Part shown: in pieces, positions 8,452 through 17,143 of the stretch | How the letters are laid out: each line of letters begins with the position of its first letter | Position numbering within the stretch: position 1 is the first letter of the stretch | DNA from: Mesorhizobium sp. B2-4-15 | GTDB lineage: Bacteria; Pseudomonadota; Alphaproteobacteria; Rhizobiales; Rhizobiaceae | NCBI RefSeq assembly: GCF_006658505.1 | Contig: NZ_VFUZ01000031.1 | Location: forward strand, 1-59,046 | Direction of reading: 5' to 3' | Length of the DNA stretch: 59,046 nucleotides | The notes under the pieces: model-generated | Seen by the model: the letters and a program-made list of their open reading frames with translations, nothing else | What the model was told of the DNA's origin: nothing | The model's database searches: none | Position numbers and translations under genes: made by a program

Positions 8452-9876
8452 ATGCGAAATTACGGGGGTCTTGTCCACGCGGTCGGCGGGTTTGCCAGGG
8501 ATCGCGGTGGAAATTTCGCAATCCTGTTCGGCTTTGCTGCCTCGGTCTTGGCGCTAGCCGCCGGCTTTTCGGTCAACATCTCGCAGTTGTACAACGCCAG
8601 ATCGAGCCTGCAGGGCGTGGTCGACGCCGCGGTGACATCGACGGCGCGTGACCTGACGACCGGCGCCATCAAGGAGGCCGATGCCAACAAGTCGGTGCAG
8701 GCCTTTCTCGACGCCAACAGCATGGCCGGCATCCTCCAGGCCGACCAGGTCGTGCTGGACAGGCTGACGGTCAACAGGACCGCCAGCACGGTCCAGGCGG
8801 ACGTCCACGCGGATCTCGCCCTGTTTTTCCCGATCTTCGGCATGGGCGACACCAAACGGGTCACCGCGTCAACGACGGCGCTCTATTCGGACAAGCGCGT
8901 CGAAGTGGCGATGATGCTCGATGTGACCGGTTCGATGGCCGCCAACTGGTGGGCCAAGACCGACAAGATCGGCGACCTGCAGGCTGCCGCTTCCGGGGCC
9001 GTCGAGGATCTGCTGAACAACAATATCGATCCGCAAAATCCGCGCGTGCGTGTGGCGGTCGTTCCCTATGCCGAAGCGGTCAACACCGGCGGTCTCGCGG
9101 AGAGCGTTTTCGTCGAACAGGCGGGCGGCCCGAATTTGCCGGCAGCATTGGACGCACCGATCAACGTGAACTCATCCGCGCCTCGAAGGCCAGACAAATG
9201 CGCCACCGAGCGCAAGGACAAGGACGGCTATGCCGACTATTCGTCCGACGGCCCATCGGAGCCGCGCAAGAACAACCAGGGGCAGTACTATCCCGCCAAG
9301 GTCAACCGCGACGATCGCATGAAAACCTGCCCGAAACCGGAGCTCATTCCGCTGACGGCTGACAAGCAGACATTGCTGAGCACGATTGCGAGCTTCAAGG
9401 CGGACGGCGTGACCGCCGGCGGCATCGCCGTGCAATGGGGCTACTACATGCTCTCACCCGACTGGCGCTCGACCATCGCCGCCGCCAGACTGGGCACAGG
9501 TCCCGCCGATTTCGACAGCAGGAAGGTGGCCAAGGTCGCCATCCTGATGACGGACGGCCAGTTCAACACGGCATTCGCCGGCGGCCGCAGCGCGCCCAGG
9601 TCACAGAACGCAGGTCAGATGTCGCGGAGCAATGCCGAGAACATTTGCGACAACATGAAGCGGGACGGCATCGAGATATTCACGATCGGCTTCGACCTCG
9701 ACGACCCGTCGATGACCGCGACCGAGAGGGATCAGGCAAAGAGTGTGCTCCAGGATTGCTCCACCGCGGACACATCCACGCTGAAGCACTATTACGAGGC
9801 CGCGACCGGTCCCGAACTGGACGACGCCTTCAGCGCCATCGTGCAGAACATCGAGCGCCTGGCGCTGACCAAATAG
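8452..9876 (+). CDS. TadG-like pilus-assembly protein with von Willebrand factor A domain
   Basis: A 474-residue protein. The N-terminus has the TadE/TadG-like pattern: a short cytoplasmic stretch, then one membrane helix (about 21-41) ending in AAGFSVNISQLYNARSSLQ. The rest is predicted periplasmic. A von Willebrand A domain starts at about 150, with the metal site DVTGSM (157-162) and LMTDGQFNTAF later. Such proteins belong to Flp/Tad pilus systems or stand alone as envelope proteins. No other tad genes are in the window, so this is an isolated copy. The ATG at 8452 fits the membrane-anchor start. A hairpin at 9910-9942 follows. Confidence 0.85.
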   Translation: MRNYGGLVHAVGGFARDRGGNFAILFGFAASVLALAAGFSVNISQLYNARSSLQGVVDAAVTSTARDLTTGAIKEADANKSVQAFLDANSMAGILQADQVVLDRLTVNRTASTVQADVHADLALFFPIFGMGDTKRVTASTTALYSDKRVEVAMMLDVTGSMAANWWAKTDKIGDLQAAASGAVEDLLNNNIDPQNPRVRVAVVPYAEAVNTGGLAESVFVEQAGGPNLPAALDAPINVNSSAPRRPDKCATERKDKDGYADYSSDGPSEPRKNNQGQYYPAKVNRDDRMKTCPKPELIPLTADKQTLLSTIASFKADGVTAGGIAVQWGYYMLSPDWRSTIAAARLGTGPADFDSRKVAKVAILMTDGQFNTAFAGGRSAPRSQNAGQMSRSNAENICDNMKRDGIEIFTIGFDLDDPSMTATERDQAKSVLQDCSTADTSTLKHYYEAATGPELDDAFSAIVQNIERLALTK

Positions 9877-9905
9877 GCCTCAGCCGCGTCGCGGCCCCAT
9901 GAAAA

Positions 9906-9942
9906 GGAAAAGGCCGCCGCTTCTTTCGAAGCCGGCGGCCTT
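9906..9942 (-). terminator. Intrinsic terminator, strongest on the minus strand
   Basis: AAGGCCGCCG (9910-9919) pairs with CGGCGGCCTT (9933-9942), extended inward by TTC/GAA. On the minus strand the stem is followed by TTTTCCTTTT, a proper U-tract. On the plus strand the tail is poorer in T. It therefore best ends a minus-strand transcript carrying the short ORF at 10011-10082, while possibly also ending the TadG-like gene. Confidence 0.75.
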
Positions 9943-10010
9943 CCGTGTTTCCGTCCATGGCGCGGCTCAATGGCGGCGACGCTCACGTCACCGACCGCGC
10001 ATCTCACGCC

Positions 10011-10082
10011 TTAACGGGAAGACTGCTTCCCGAAAGTGCAATCCGCTGAGGCCACGTTCTGGAAAACGAAATCACTCGACAT
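10011..10082 (-). CDS. Very short ORF with perfect extended Shine-Dalgarno sequence
   Basis: A 23-codon ORF beginning MSSDFVFQNV and ending KQSSR, with stop TAA. Directly upstream (10085-10098, minus strand) is AAAGGAGGTGATCC, complementary over 14 bases to the 3' end of bacterial 16S rRNA. AGGAGG lies 7 bases from the ATG, which is ideal spacing. A terminator follows about 70 bases after the stop. This arrangement argues for a real, strongly translated mini-gene or leader peptide. No known family is recognised and there is no signal peptide. Alternatively, the opposite strand could carry an anti-Shine-Dalgarno small RNA. Confidence 0.55.
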   Translation of the reverse strand: MSSDFVFQNVASADCTFGKQSSR

Positions 10083-10293
10083 CGGATCACCTCCTTTCGA
10101 TTTGTTGAACACGCCCTAATGATGGGGTGCGTCGCAGCAAATGGCAAGGTGCCGCAACGGAATGGCCGAGCCCCGCCCGGAAAATCGTCCGGCGCGATGT
10201 TTTTGCGCAACAGATAGGGATTGCGGTCCGCGGACCGATTGGACGACAGTGCAATTCGGGAGCAGGGCGATATTCGACGCATGGGAGGTGGAG

Positions 10294-11562
10294 ATGGACG
10301 CTGCCGGCAAAGCCGCACGGATCGTGCGAAGCGTCGTCGAGACGCTGAAGCCTGGTTTCGCGGTGAGGCTGTGGACCGGTGAGCGGATCGGCCCGGCGAC
10401 GGGACCCGTGCTTGCCATCAACGACCAGGATATTGTCTGGCAGATGGTCCGGCGCCCCAGCTTTTCGACGCTGGTGGAGATGTGGATATCCAAGGCGGTC
10501 GACGTCGAGGATGGGTCGCTGTTCGACTTCTACGCCCTGCCTTCGCAAGGCAAGTTGAAGACAAAGCTCAGATCACTGCCGAAGCTGGCGATTCTGCGGG
10601 ACCTGCCGGCCGTGCTGTTTTCGCGAAAGCAGATGACGGCGCGGACCGATTTGTCCGGCCGCAACCCTTATGTCAGCGGGTCGAACAAGGAGGCGATACA
10701 GCATCATTACGATATATCGAATGCTTTCTACCGGCTCTTCCTCGACGAGCGCATGGTCTACAGCTGCGGCTACTTCACGGATTTTGCCAACAGCATAGAC
10801 CAGGCGCAGATCGACAAGCTCGATCATATCTGCCGCAAGCTCCGGCTGAAGCCGGGCGAAAGCCTGCTCGACATCGGCTGCGGCTGGGGGGCGATGCTGA
10901 TCCACGCGGCGAAGCATTACGGCGTCGTCGGCCATGGCGTGTCGCTGTCCGAAGAGCAGACGAAGCTGGCGCGCGAGCGCATCCGCGCCGAGGGGCTTGA
11001 GGACCGCATCACCATCGAGATCAAATCCTATGCCGAGCTCTCCGGCACGTTCGACAAGATATCGTCGATCGGCATGTTCGAGCATCTGGGCCTCGCCAAT
11101 CATGCCGCCTATTTCTCGACCGTCCACCGCTTGTTGAAGCCGGGCGGCGTCTACCTGCACCACGCCATCACGCGGCGCAGCAAGGGCGACCCGAAGAAGA
11201 CTCTGCGCAAAGGGCCGGAATACAAGGCGCTGATCAAGTACATCTTTCCGGGCGGCGAGCTCGACACGATCGGCATGACGCTCGGCAATCTCGAAGCGCA
11301 TAGCTTCCTCGTCTACGACGTCGAAAATCTGCGTGAGCACTACGCCCGCACCTGCAGGCTGTGGGCCGAGCGCTTGCATGCGCGGTTCGACGAGGCCATT
11401 GCCGAGGTGGGGGAGGCTAGGGCGCGCCTCTGGCTGCTCTATCTCACGGGATGCTCCATCACCTTCGAACGCGCCTCGGCGCAGATTTTCCAGACCGTCG
11501 CCACCAAACGCGCGCGTGGGCCGAGCGGCCTGCCGCCGACGCGGGCCGACCTTTACAGGTAA
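10294..11562 (+). CDS. cfa: Cyclopropane-fatty-acyl-phospholipid synthase family methyltransferase
   Basis: A 422-residue SAM-dependent enzyme of the CFA synthase family, which modifies cis double bonds of membrane phospholipid acyl chains. An N-terminal lipid-binding-like region (1-115) precedes IQHHYDISNAFYRLFLD (135-151) and the SAM site LLDIGCGWGA (191-200). A later EHLG and a HHAITR-like stretch are also typical. The ATG at 10294 is preceded by GGGAGGTGG. An in-frame ATG at 10141 is rejected because the extension is not protein-like. Rhizobia often carry several cfa paralogues, so the exact reaction is uncertain. Confidence 0.88.
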   Translation: MDAAGKAARIVRSVVETLKPGFAVRLWTGERIGPATGPVLAINDQDIVWQMVRRPSFSTLVEMWISKAVDVEDGSLFDFYALPSQGKLKTKLRSLPKLAILRDLPAVLFSRKQMTARTDLSGRNPYVSGSNKEAIQHHYDISNAFYRLFLDERMVYSCGYFTDFANSIDQAQIDKLDHICRKLRLKPGESLLDIGCGWGAMLIHAAKHYGVVGHGVSLSEEQTKLARERIRAEGLEDRITIEIKSYAELSGTFDKISSIGMFEHLGLANHAAYFSTVHRLLKPGGVYLHHAITRRSKGDPKKTLRKGPEYKALIKYIFPGGELDTIGMTLGNLEAHSFLVYDVENLREHYARTCRLWAERLHARFDEAIAEVGEARARLWLLYLTGCSITFERASAQIFQTVATKRARGPSGLPPTRADLYR

Positions 11563-11587
11563 CGGCCCCTGGGCGCCCGCCGCCGTC

Positions 11588-12406
11588 TCACTCGGCGATG
11601 CCGAGCGAGCCGAGATAGGCCGCCGACGCCGGGATCTTGGACTTGTCCTTGATCTCGATGATGAGACGCGGATTGCTTTCGAGTTTGGCGAGCGCGGCGA
11701 AGACCGAACGCCACTGGATTGTGCCTTCACCGAGGCTCCAGTGGCGATCGGCGTAGCCGTCGGCGTCCTGCAGATGGACATGCTGCAGGCGGTTGCCGGC
11801 GGCGTGCACGTAGTAGTCGACCGGCGGCGCGCCGGTCGAACCATGGGCATAATAGGCGTGGCCGGTGTCGATCGACACGGCGACGGCAGGGGACTTGAAG
11901 CTGTCGGCCAACGCCACGCGGATATGCGGATCCCTGTCCTCGATGTTTTCGAGAACCATGGTGCAGCCGATGTCTTCGGCCCGCCTGACGACTTCGCTCA
12001 GCGTCAGGTGGCAATATTCGACGATCTTTTCGCGCTCGCCGGGATTGTTGTCGAGATTGTTGTAGGACCAGGTCGTGTAGGGGCTGTGGACGACCATCTG
12101 CGTCGCGCCGATGGCAGCGCAGACCTCGATGCCTTGCACCAGACGTTTGCTGACAACGGTACGAATGTCGGGATCCTGCGAGGCGATGACGAAGCCCCAG
12201 AACGGCCCGTGGATCCCGAGCCGTCCCCGGTGACCGTCGAGGAGCTTTTTGGCGCGGGCGGCGAGCGGTGTCCAGTCGCCGTCGAGAACATCGGCGTTGG
12301 TGAAGCTCTGCAATTCCAGGTCACGCTGCCTTTCGAGTAGCCAGCCGCGATGGATTTCGACGTCGTCCAGGGTCATGGCGGCGCCAAGGATGGGTAGGGA
12401 AGTCAT
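11588..12406 (-). CDS. Sugar phosphate isomerase/epimerase (xylose isomerase-like TIM barrel)
   Basis: A 272-residue AP-endonuclease-2/xylose-isomerase-like TIM barrel. Typical strand-end motifs are VLENIEDRDPHIR, SIDTGHAYYAHG and HVHLQDADGYADRHWSLG, whose Glu, Asp and His residues would bind a divalent metal. The ATG at 12406 (MTSLPILGAAM) is taken; the in-frame extension upstream is Arg/Ser-rich shadow sequence. It converges with the cfa-like gene. The substrate cannot be assigned; relatives act on sugars, inositol derivatives or hydroxypyruvate. Confidence 0.82.
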   Translation of the reverse strand: MTSLPILGAAMTLDDVEIHRGWLLERQRDLELQSFTNADVLDGDWTPLAARAKKLLDGHRGRLGIHGPFWGFVIASQDPDIRTVVSKRLVQGIEVCAAIGATQMVVHSPYTTWSYNNLDNNPGEREKIVEYCHLTLSEVVRRAEDIGCTMVLENIEDRDPHIRVALADSFKSPAVAVSIDTGHAYYAHGSTGAPPVDYYVHAAGNRLQHVHLQDADGYADRHWSLGEGTIQWRSVFAALAKLESNPRLIIEIKDKSKIPASAAYLGSLGIAE

Positions 12407-12581
12407 CGGTACTCCGATCGGTGGGATTTGAAATTGGCGAAAGCGACAAGGTGGGGTCGCGCCGGGCCCTGTATGGCGCCGTTTTCTGTCACGCGTATTA
12501 CAGGCTGCGCGAAAGGATTTTCGAAGGCGTCGTGCCTTTATGCGCAAGAGCCCGCACTTGGCGCGGCGGCTATGCCGCCAG

Positions 12582-13322
12582 CTAGACGAACCGCATCGTC
12601 GCGCCGACCTCGATGCTGGCCGGCCGATCGACCGTGCAATAGACGCCGAAATTGTGGGCGTTGTGTCGGACCAGGTTGCGCAGGATGCCGGGATCGTTGT
12701 CGAAGCCATCCTGGGCGATGATGGTGAAGCCGCAACGGCGGCAGGGCTCGGAGATGGTCAAGAGCAGATCGCCGATCGCAAGCTTGCGGCCGATCCACTC
12801 CGTCTCCGGAAATGAGCCTTCGACCGCCGCCATATCGACGACGATGTTGGGACGGAAGCGGCGCGCATCGGGCGTTCCCTCCGGATGCAGCGCCTTCAGG
12901 CGCGCCAGCGAAGCCGTGGTTAAAAGATGGATGGGCGCCTTGTTGTAGCGCGCTTGCGTGAGCGGACCGGCGTAGGCGGGCGGCGCGTTCTGCGGGCCGA
13001 ACGGCCGGATCGAGGCCGCGAAGCCGAGATAGGCCGAAACAGCATCATCGCTTTCAGCGCCCGGCGCCGCCAGCCAGTCACCGCCGGGAACGGCGATCTC
13101 GACCTTGCGGTCACCGGTCAGCCGGGTGCGGATGCGCGGCACCTTGTGCCATTTCGCCTCGCGATCGGGCCGGGCGATCTGGTTGTCGGCGGCGTCGACC
13201 AGACCGAACATGCGGTCGCCGTCGATGCTGTCGGCGCCGACCGCGATCGCTTGCAGGCGTTCGCCGGCGAGCGAGCTCGCCGGATAGCGCCAGAGTTCGG
13301 CAACCCTGCCGATCGCGGCCAT
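12582..13322 (-). CDS. MOSC domain-containing protein
   Basis: A 246-residue protein with an N-terminal MOSC_N beta-barrel (about 1-100) and a C-terminal MOSC domain (about 110-246). The Cys pair in EPCRRCGF matches the conserved cysteine of MOSC proteins that bind sulfur or molybdenum cofactor (YcbX and mARC relatives). The family detoxifies N-hydroxylated bases or transfers sulfur to the cofactor. It follows acs by 8 bases on the same strand, so the two are probably cotranscribed, although no functional link is obvious. Confidence 0.88.
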   Translation of the reverse strand: MAAIGRVAELWRYPASSLAGERLQAIAVGADSIDGDRMFGLVDAADNQIARPDREAKWHKVPRIRTRLTGDRKVEIAVPGGDWLAAPGAESDDAVSAYLGFAASIRPFGPQNAPPAYAGPLTQARYNKAPIHLLTTASLARLKALHPEGTPDARRFRPNIVVDMAAVEGSFPETEWIGRKLAIGDLLLTISEPCRRCGFTIIAQDGFDNDPGILRNLVRHNAHNFGVYCTVDRPASIEVGATMRFV

Positions 13323-13330
13323 GGCTCGTC

Positions 13331-15286
13331 TCAGCCCTTCCTGTTCTGCCGGTTGGCGACGAGATCGTCGACGACCGCCGGATCGGCGAGCGTCGAGGTG
13401 TCGCCGAGGGCGGCGAAATCGTCCTCGGCGATCTTGCGCAGGATGCGGCGCATGATCTTGCCCGAGCGTGTCTTGGGCAAGCCCGGCGCGAACTGGATCT
13501 TGTCGGGCGAGGCGATGGCGCCGATCTCCTTGCGGACGTGGGCGATAAGGTCCTTGCGCAACTCTTCGGTAGGCTCAATGCCCTTCATCAAGGTGACGTA
13601 GCTGTAGATGCCCTGGCCCTTGATGTCGTGCGGGTAGCCGACGACGGCGGCCTCCGAGACCTTCTCATGGCTGACCAGCGCCGATTCAACCTCGGCCGTG
13701 CCCATGCGGTGACCGGAGACGTTGATGACGTCGTCGACGCGGCCGGTGATCCAGTAATAGCCATCGGCGTCGCGGCGACAACCGTCACCGGTGAAGTATT
13801 TTCCCTTGTAGGTGGAAAAATAGGTCTGCACGAAGCGGTCGTGGTCGCCATAGACGGTGCGCATCTGGCCGGGCCAGGAATCGGTGATGCAAAGGTTGCC
13901 GTCGGCGGCTCCTTCCAGCACCTTGCCGTCGCCGTCGACCAGCTGCGGCTTGACGCCGAAGAAGGGCCGGGTCGCCGAGCCTGCCTTGAGATCGGTGGCG
14001 CCGGGCAGCGGCGTGATCAGGATGCCGCCGGTCTCGGTCTGCCACCATGTATCGACGATCGGCACCTTGCCGTTGCCGACGACGTTGAAATACCACTCCC
14101 AGGCTTCCGGATTGATCGGCTCGCCGACCGAGCCCAGCACGCGCAGCGACTTGCGCGAGGTCTTCTTCACCGGATCGTCACCGGCGCCCATAAGCGCACG
14201 CAGCGCCGTCGGCGCGGTGTAGAAGATGTTGACCTGATGCTTGTCGATGACCTCCCAGAAGCGCGACTGCGAGGGGTAGTTCGGCACGCCCTCGAACATC
14301 AGCGTGGTGGCGCCATTGGCGAGCGGGCCATAGACGATGTAGCTGTGGCCGGTGACCCAGCCGACATCGGCGGTGCACCAGTAGACATCGCCGTCATGGT
14401 AGTCGAAGACATATTGGTGCGTCATCGAGGCATAGACGAGGTAGCCGGCGGTGGTGTGCAGCACGCCCTTCGGCTTGCCGGTCGAGCCGGAGGTGTAGAG
14501 GATGAACAGCGGGTCCTCCGCCTTCATCTTCTCCGGCTTGCAGTCGGGCCTGACCGTCGCGATCTCGTCGTGGTACCAGCGGTCGCGGCCCGGCGCCCAG
14601 CCGATCTTGCCGCCGGTGCGGCGCACGACAATCACGTTTTTCACCGTCACATCGTGCTTGGCAGCGATGTCGATCGCCTTGTCGGTGTTCTCCTTCAGCG
14701 GGATCGGCTTGCCGCCACGCAAGCCTTCGTCGGCGGTGATGACGAAGGTCGATTCGCAATCGACGATGCGGCCGGCCAGCGCGTCCGGCGAAAAGCCGCC
14801 GAAGACGATCGAATGGATGGCGCCTAGCCGGGTGCAGGCCAGCATCGCATAGGCGGCTTCCGGGATCATCGGCATGTAGATGGTGACGCGGTCGCCCTTC
14901 TTGACGCCGTGCTTCTTCATGACGTTGGCAAGCCGGCAGACATGCTCGTAAAGTTCGTTGTAGGTGATCTTCTTGTCGTCGTAGGGATTGTCGCCTTCCC
15001 AGATGATGGCGGTCTGGTTGCCACGCTTCTTCAGGTGGCGGTCGATGCAATTGTAGGAGACGTTGGTCAGCCCGTCCTCGAACCACTTGATCGAGACCTT
15101 GCCATCGAAGGACGTGTTCTTGACCTTGGTGAAGGGCTTGAACCAGTCGATGCGCTTGCCGTGCTTGCCCCAGAACTTGTCCGGGTTCTTGACGCTGTCG
15201 GCGTACCATTTGAGATAGGTGTCGTTGTCGATCAGCGCGTTCTTCTTCCACGCCGGCTGGACGCGATGGATCTTTGCCTCGGACAT
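13331..15286 (-). CDS. acs: Acetyl-CoA synthetase (AMP-forming)
   Basis: Activates acetate to acetyl-CoA through acetyl-AMP. The length, 651 residues, is standard. The adenylate-forming P-loop YTSGSTGKPKG is at 264-274, followed by WWQTETGG. The C-terminal lysine target of acetylation is in TRSGKIMRRIL (K610). The ATG at 15286 (MSEAKIHRVQ) has GGGAGGA upstream. A good promoter candidate lies at 15367-15394. The MOSC gene follows 8 bases downstream. Confidence 0.97.
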   Translation of the reverse strand: MSEAKIHRVQPAWKKNALIDNDTYLKWYADSVKNPDKFWGKHGKRIDWFKPFTKVKNTSFDGKVSIKWFEDGLTNVSYNCIDRHLKKRGNQTAIIWEGDNPYDDKKITYNELYEHVCRLANVMKKHGVKKGDRVTIYMPMIPEAAYAMLACTRLGAIHSIVFGGFSPDALAGRIVDCESTFVITADEGLRGGKPIPLKENTDKAIDIAAKHDVTVKNVIVVRRTGGKIGWAPGRDRWYHDEIATVRPDCKPEKMKAEDPLFILYTSGSTGKPKGVLHTTAGYLVYASMTHQYVFDYHDGDVYWCTADVGWVTGHSYIVYGPLANGATTLMFEGVPNYPSQSRFWEVIDKHQVNIFYTAPTALRALMGAGDDPVKKTSRKSLRVLGSVGEPINPEAWEWYFNVVGNGKVPIVDTWWQTETGGILITPLPGATDLKAGSATRPFFGVKPQLVDGDGKVLEGAADGNLCITDSWPGQMRTVYGDHDRFVQTYFSTYKGKYFTGDGCRRDADGYYWITGRVDDVINVSGHRMGTAEVESALVSHEKVSEAAVVGYPHDIKGQGIYSYVTLMKGIEPTEELRKDLIAHVRKEIGAIASPDKIQFAPGLPKTRSGKIMRRILRKIAEDDFAALGDTSTLADPAVVDDLVANRQNRKG

Positions 15287-15589
15287 GTGTTCGCTTTCCT
15301 CCCGAAACCAAACCGCTGGCTTGGCGGCCAGCGGGATCGCGGCGAAGCGGCCGCGAATTCGCGCGCATTATTAACAGTTCCGCGAAGACGGCAACATTAG
15401 ACGTTGGATTCGCGTGGCGCGATGCCGCAGCGGCTGCACAAACGTTGTCAGCACTCCCGGGGCATCGCTGCTAAGCACATGTTTTGGTGGAGGAAAAGGC
15501 CGTCATGGTCTGCGAAAATCAATAGACAGTTAAGCAACCACGCGCACAATCCAGCGTTGGGAGGAAGGAGAATCAACCTGAGGACCGCA
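15287..15589. other. Divergent control region between acs and usg
   Basis: No gene is seen in these 303 bases. They hold the acs ribosome site, the acs promoter candidate and, further right, the GGAGGAAGGAG stretch (15560-15570) upstream of usg. No repeat or terminator is seen. Confidence 0.45.
15367..15394 (-). promoter_or_regulatory. Candidate sigma-70 promoter of acs
   Basis: On the minus strand, TTGCCG (15389-15394), a 16-base spacer and AATAAT (15367-15372). A start near 15360 would give a leader of about 75 bases to the acs ATG at 15286. Spacing is one base short of optimal. Confidence 0.42.
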
Positions 15590-15862
15590 ATGCGCGACCA
15601 TGGCGAAATGGACCTGATGCTCAAGGGCTACGGCCTGACCACGGCCAAGATTCTCTATCACTTCCCCGACCATCCGCATCTGCTGCAGAGCTTCATCTGG
15701 CAGGATTACGATATCGCGCCGCAATTTCCGGTACTGATCAAGTTCATCGAGTTCTGGAAGGCGAGGCTCGACGGGCCGCTGCATTCGGTGGTCTACACGC
15801 ACCAGAAGCTGATCGCGCCGAATGAATGGCGCAAGGTGGATGGCGAGTTCGTGCTGCACTGA
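15590..15862 (+). CDS. usg: Usg family protein
   Basis: A 90-residue soluble protein matching the Usg family: KGYGLTTAKILYHFPDHP near the N-terminus, then LLQSFIWQDYD and a C-terminal VVYTHQKLIAPNEWRKVDGEF. The name comes from an ORF upstream of a tRNA synthetase or trp gene; no biochemical role is established. The ATG at 15590 is preferred for its AGGA just upstream. Met at 15608 (MDLMLKGYG) is the alternative. A palindromic repeat begins 8 bases after the stop. Confidence 0.8.
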   Translation: MRDHGEMDLMLKGYGLTTAKILYHFPDHPHLLQSFIWQDYDIAPQFPVLIKFIEFWKARLDGPLHSVVYTHQKLIAPNEWRKVDGEFVLH

Positions 15863-15870
15863 GCGGAGTA

Positions 15871-16028
15871 ATCTCCCCCCTTGAGGGGGAGATGTCGCCG
15901 AAGGCGACAGAGGGGGTCGCCGCGCGTGGAGTGCCAACGTCGTCCGCGACGCCAGATGGCGCCGGAGATCTACGTGAGACGACCCCCTTCTGTCCTGCCG
16001 GACATCTCCCCCCTTGAGGGTGGAGATT
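15871..16028. repeat. Palindromic MITE-like intergenic element
   Basis: Two arms in inverted orientation flank a core of about 60 bases. The left arm begins ATCTCCCCCC, continues GATGTCGCCG and ends AGGGGGTCG (15871-15920). The right arm begins CGACCCCCTT and ends GGTGGAGAT (15979-16028). Each arm itself starts or ends with a small hairpin (CTCCCCCCTTGAGGGGGAG). It carries no ORF. Similar elements are common in Mesorhizobium genomes; mobility is inferred, not shown. Confidence 0.65.
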
Positions 16029-16050
16029 AGCGGCTTCAGCGCTGACATCG

Positions 16051-17085
16051 TCACACCGCCGGCGGGTTGAGCCGGGCAAAGGCTTCCTGGCGGCGATAGG
16101 GGAAATACGGGTAAGGCGCGGTAACTTCGCTTGCCGCGTCGAGTTTCTTCACCTGTTCGGGGGTCAGCGACCAGCCGACAGCGCCGAGGTTCTGGCGCAG
16201 CTGCTCCTCGTTGCGGGCGCCGATGATGACCGATGACACGGTCGGACGCTGCAAGAGCCAGTTGATGGCGATCTGCGGCACGGTCTTGCCGGTTTCCCCG
16301 GCCACCACGTCAAGCGCGTCCATGACCCGGTAGAGGTGCTCGTCCTCCACCGGCGGACCGAAGCTCGCCGTATCATGCAGCCGGCTCTTTTCCGGCAGGG
16401 GCTGACCACGGCGGATCTTGCCGGTCAGGCGGCCCCAGCCGAGCGGGCTCCACACCAGAGCGCCGACGCCCTGGTCGAGGCCGAGCGGCATCAGCTCCCA
16501 CTCATAGTCGCGGCCGACCAGTGAATAATAGACCTGATGCGCGACGTAACGCGGGTAGCCATGCCTGTCGGCGAGCCCAAGCGACTTCATCACTTGCCAG
16601 CCGGAAAAATTGGAGACGCCGACATAGCGCAGTTTGCCGGCGCGCACGAGCTCGTCCAATGTCGACAGCACCTCCTCGATCGGCGTACCGGCATCGAAGG
16701 CGTGCAGCTGCAACAGGTCGATATAGTCGGTGCCGAGACGCCTCAGCGCCACGTCGACCGACTTGATCAGCCGCGAGCGCGAGGAGCCATAATCGGCCGG
16801 GCCGTCGCCCGTCGGCAACGAGGTCTTGGTCGAGATCAGCACCGCATCGCGGCGGCCCTTGATGGCTTCGCCGAGCACTTGCTCCGACGCGCCGTTCGAA
16901 TAGACGTCGGCGGTGTCGAACAGGTTGACGCCGGCGTCCAAGCAGATGTCGATAAGCCGCCGCGCTTCCCCGGCATCGCTATTGCCCCAGGCGCCGAACA
17001 GTGGCCCGGAGCCTCCAAAGGTTCCCGCGCCGAATGAAAGTGCGGGGACCTTCAGGCCCGATGCGCCAAGACGTCGATAGTCCAT
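16051..17085 (-). CDS. Aldo/keto reductase
   Basis: A 344-residue NAD(P)H-dependent aldo/keto reductase of the voltage-gated-channel-beta/YghZ-like branch. The catalytic tetrad is visible: Asp and Tyr in NLFDTADVYSNG, Lys in ISTKTSLP, His in LLQLHAFD. The C-terminal part carries the NADP-binding SSVIIGARNEEQL. The ATG at 17085 has CAGGAGCAGG upstream. It lies 58 bp downstream of the MFS gene on the same strand, so the two may form an operon controlled by the divergent LysR. Substrate unknown. Confidence 0.9.
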   Translation of the reverse strand: MDYRRLGASGLKVPALSFGAGTFGGSGPLFGAWGNSDAGEARRLIDICLDAGVNLFDTADVYSNGASEQVLGEAIKGRRDAVLISTKTSLPTGDGPADYGSSRSRLIKSVDVALRRLGTDYIDLLQLHAFDAGTPIEEVLSTLDELVRAGKLRYVGVSNFSGWQVMKSLGLADRHGYPRYVAHQVYYSLVGRDYEWELMPLGLDQGVGALVWSPLGWGRLTGKIRRGQPLPEKSRLHDTASFGPPVEDEHLYRVMDALDVVAGETGKTVPQIAINWLLQRPTVSSVIIGARNEEQLRQNLGAVGWSLTPEQVKKLDAASEVTAPYPYFPYRRQEAFARLNPPAV

Positions 17086-17143
17086 TTTCCTGCTCCTGGT
17101 GGTTTTGTGAAAGGTTCGAAAGCGATTCGGGTGTCGGCGAGCG

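Larger units (their letters stand above)
9877..10293. other. Intergenic region holding the short minus-strand gene
   Basis: Apart from the terminator (9906-9942), the 23-codon ORF (10011-10082) and its ribosome site (10085-10098), nothing coding is supported. The bases between the Shine-Dalgarno sequence and 10293 should hold two divergent promoters, one for the short gene and one for the methyltransferase gene. A TTGCCA at about 10142-10147 (minus strand) is a possible -35 for the short gene, without a convincing -10. Confidence 0.5.

Noticed and set aside
8155..8478. 107-codon minus-strand frame in the gap before the TadG-like gene
   Set aside because: It overlaps the TadG-like start, has no ribosome site and no recognisable sequence.
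10141..10293. Longer N-terminus for the cyclopropane-synthase-like protein
   Set aside because: The added 51 residues are Cys/Arg-rich and unlike the family, and a good ribosome site lies before the ATG at 10294.
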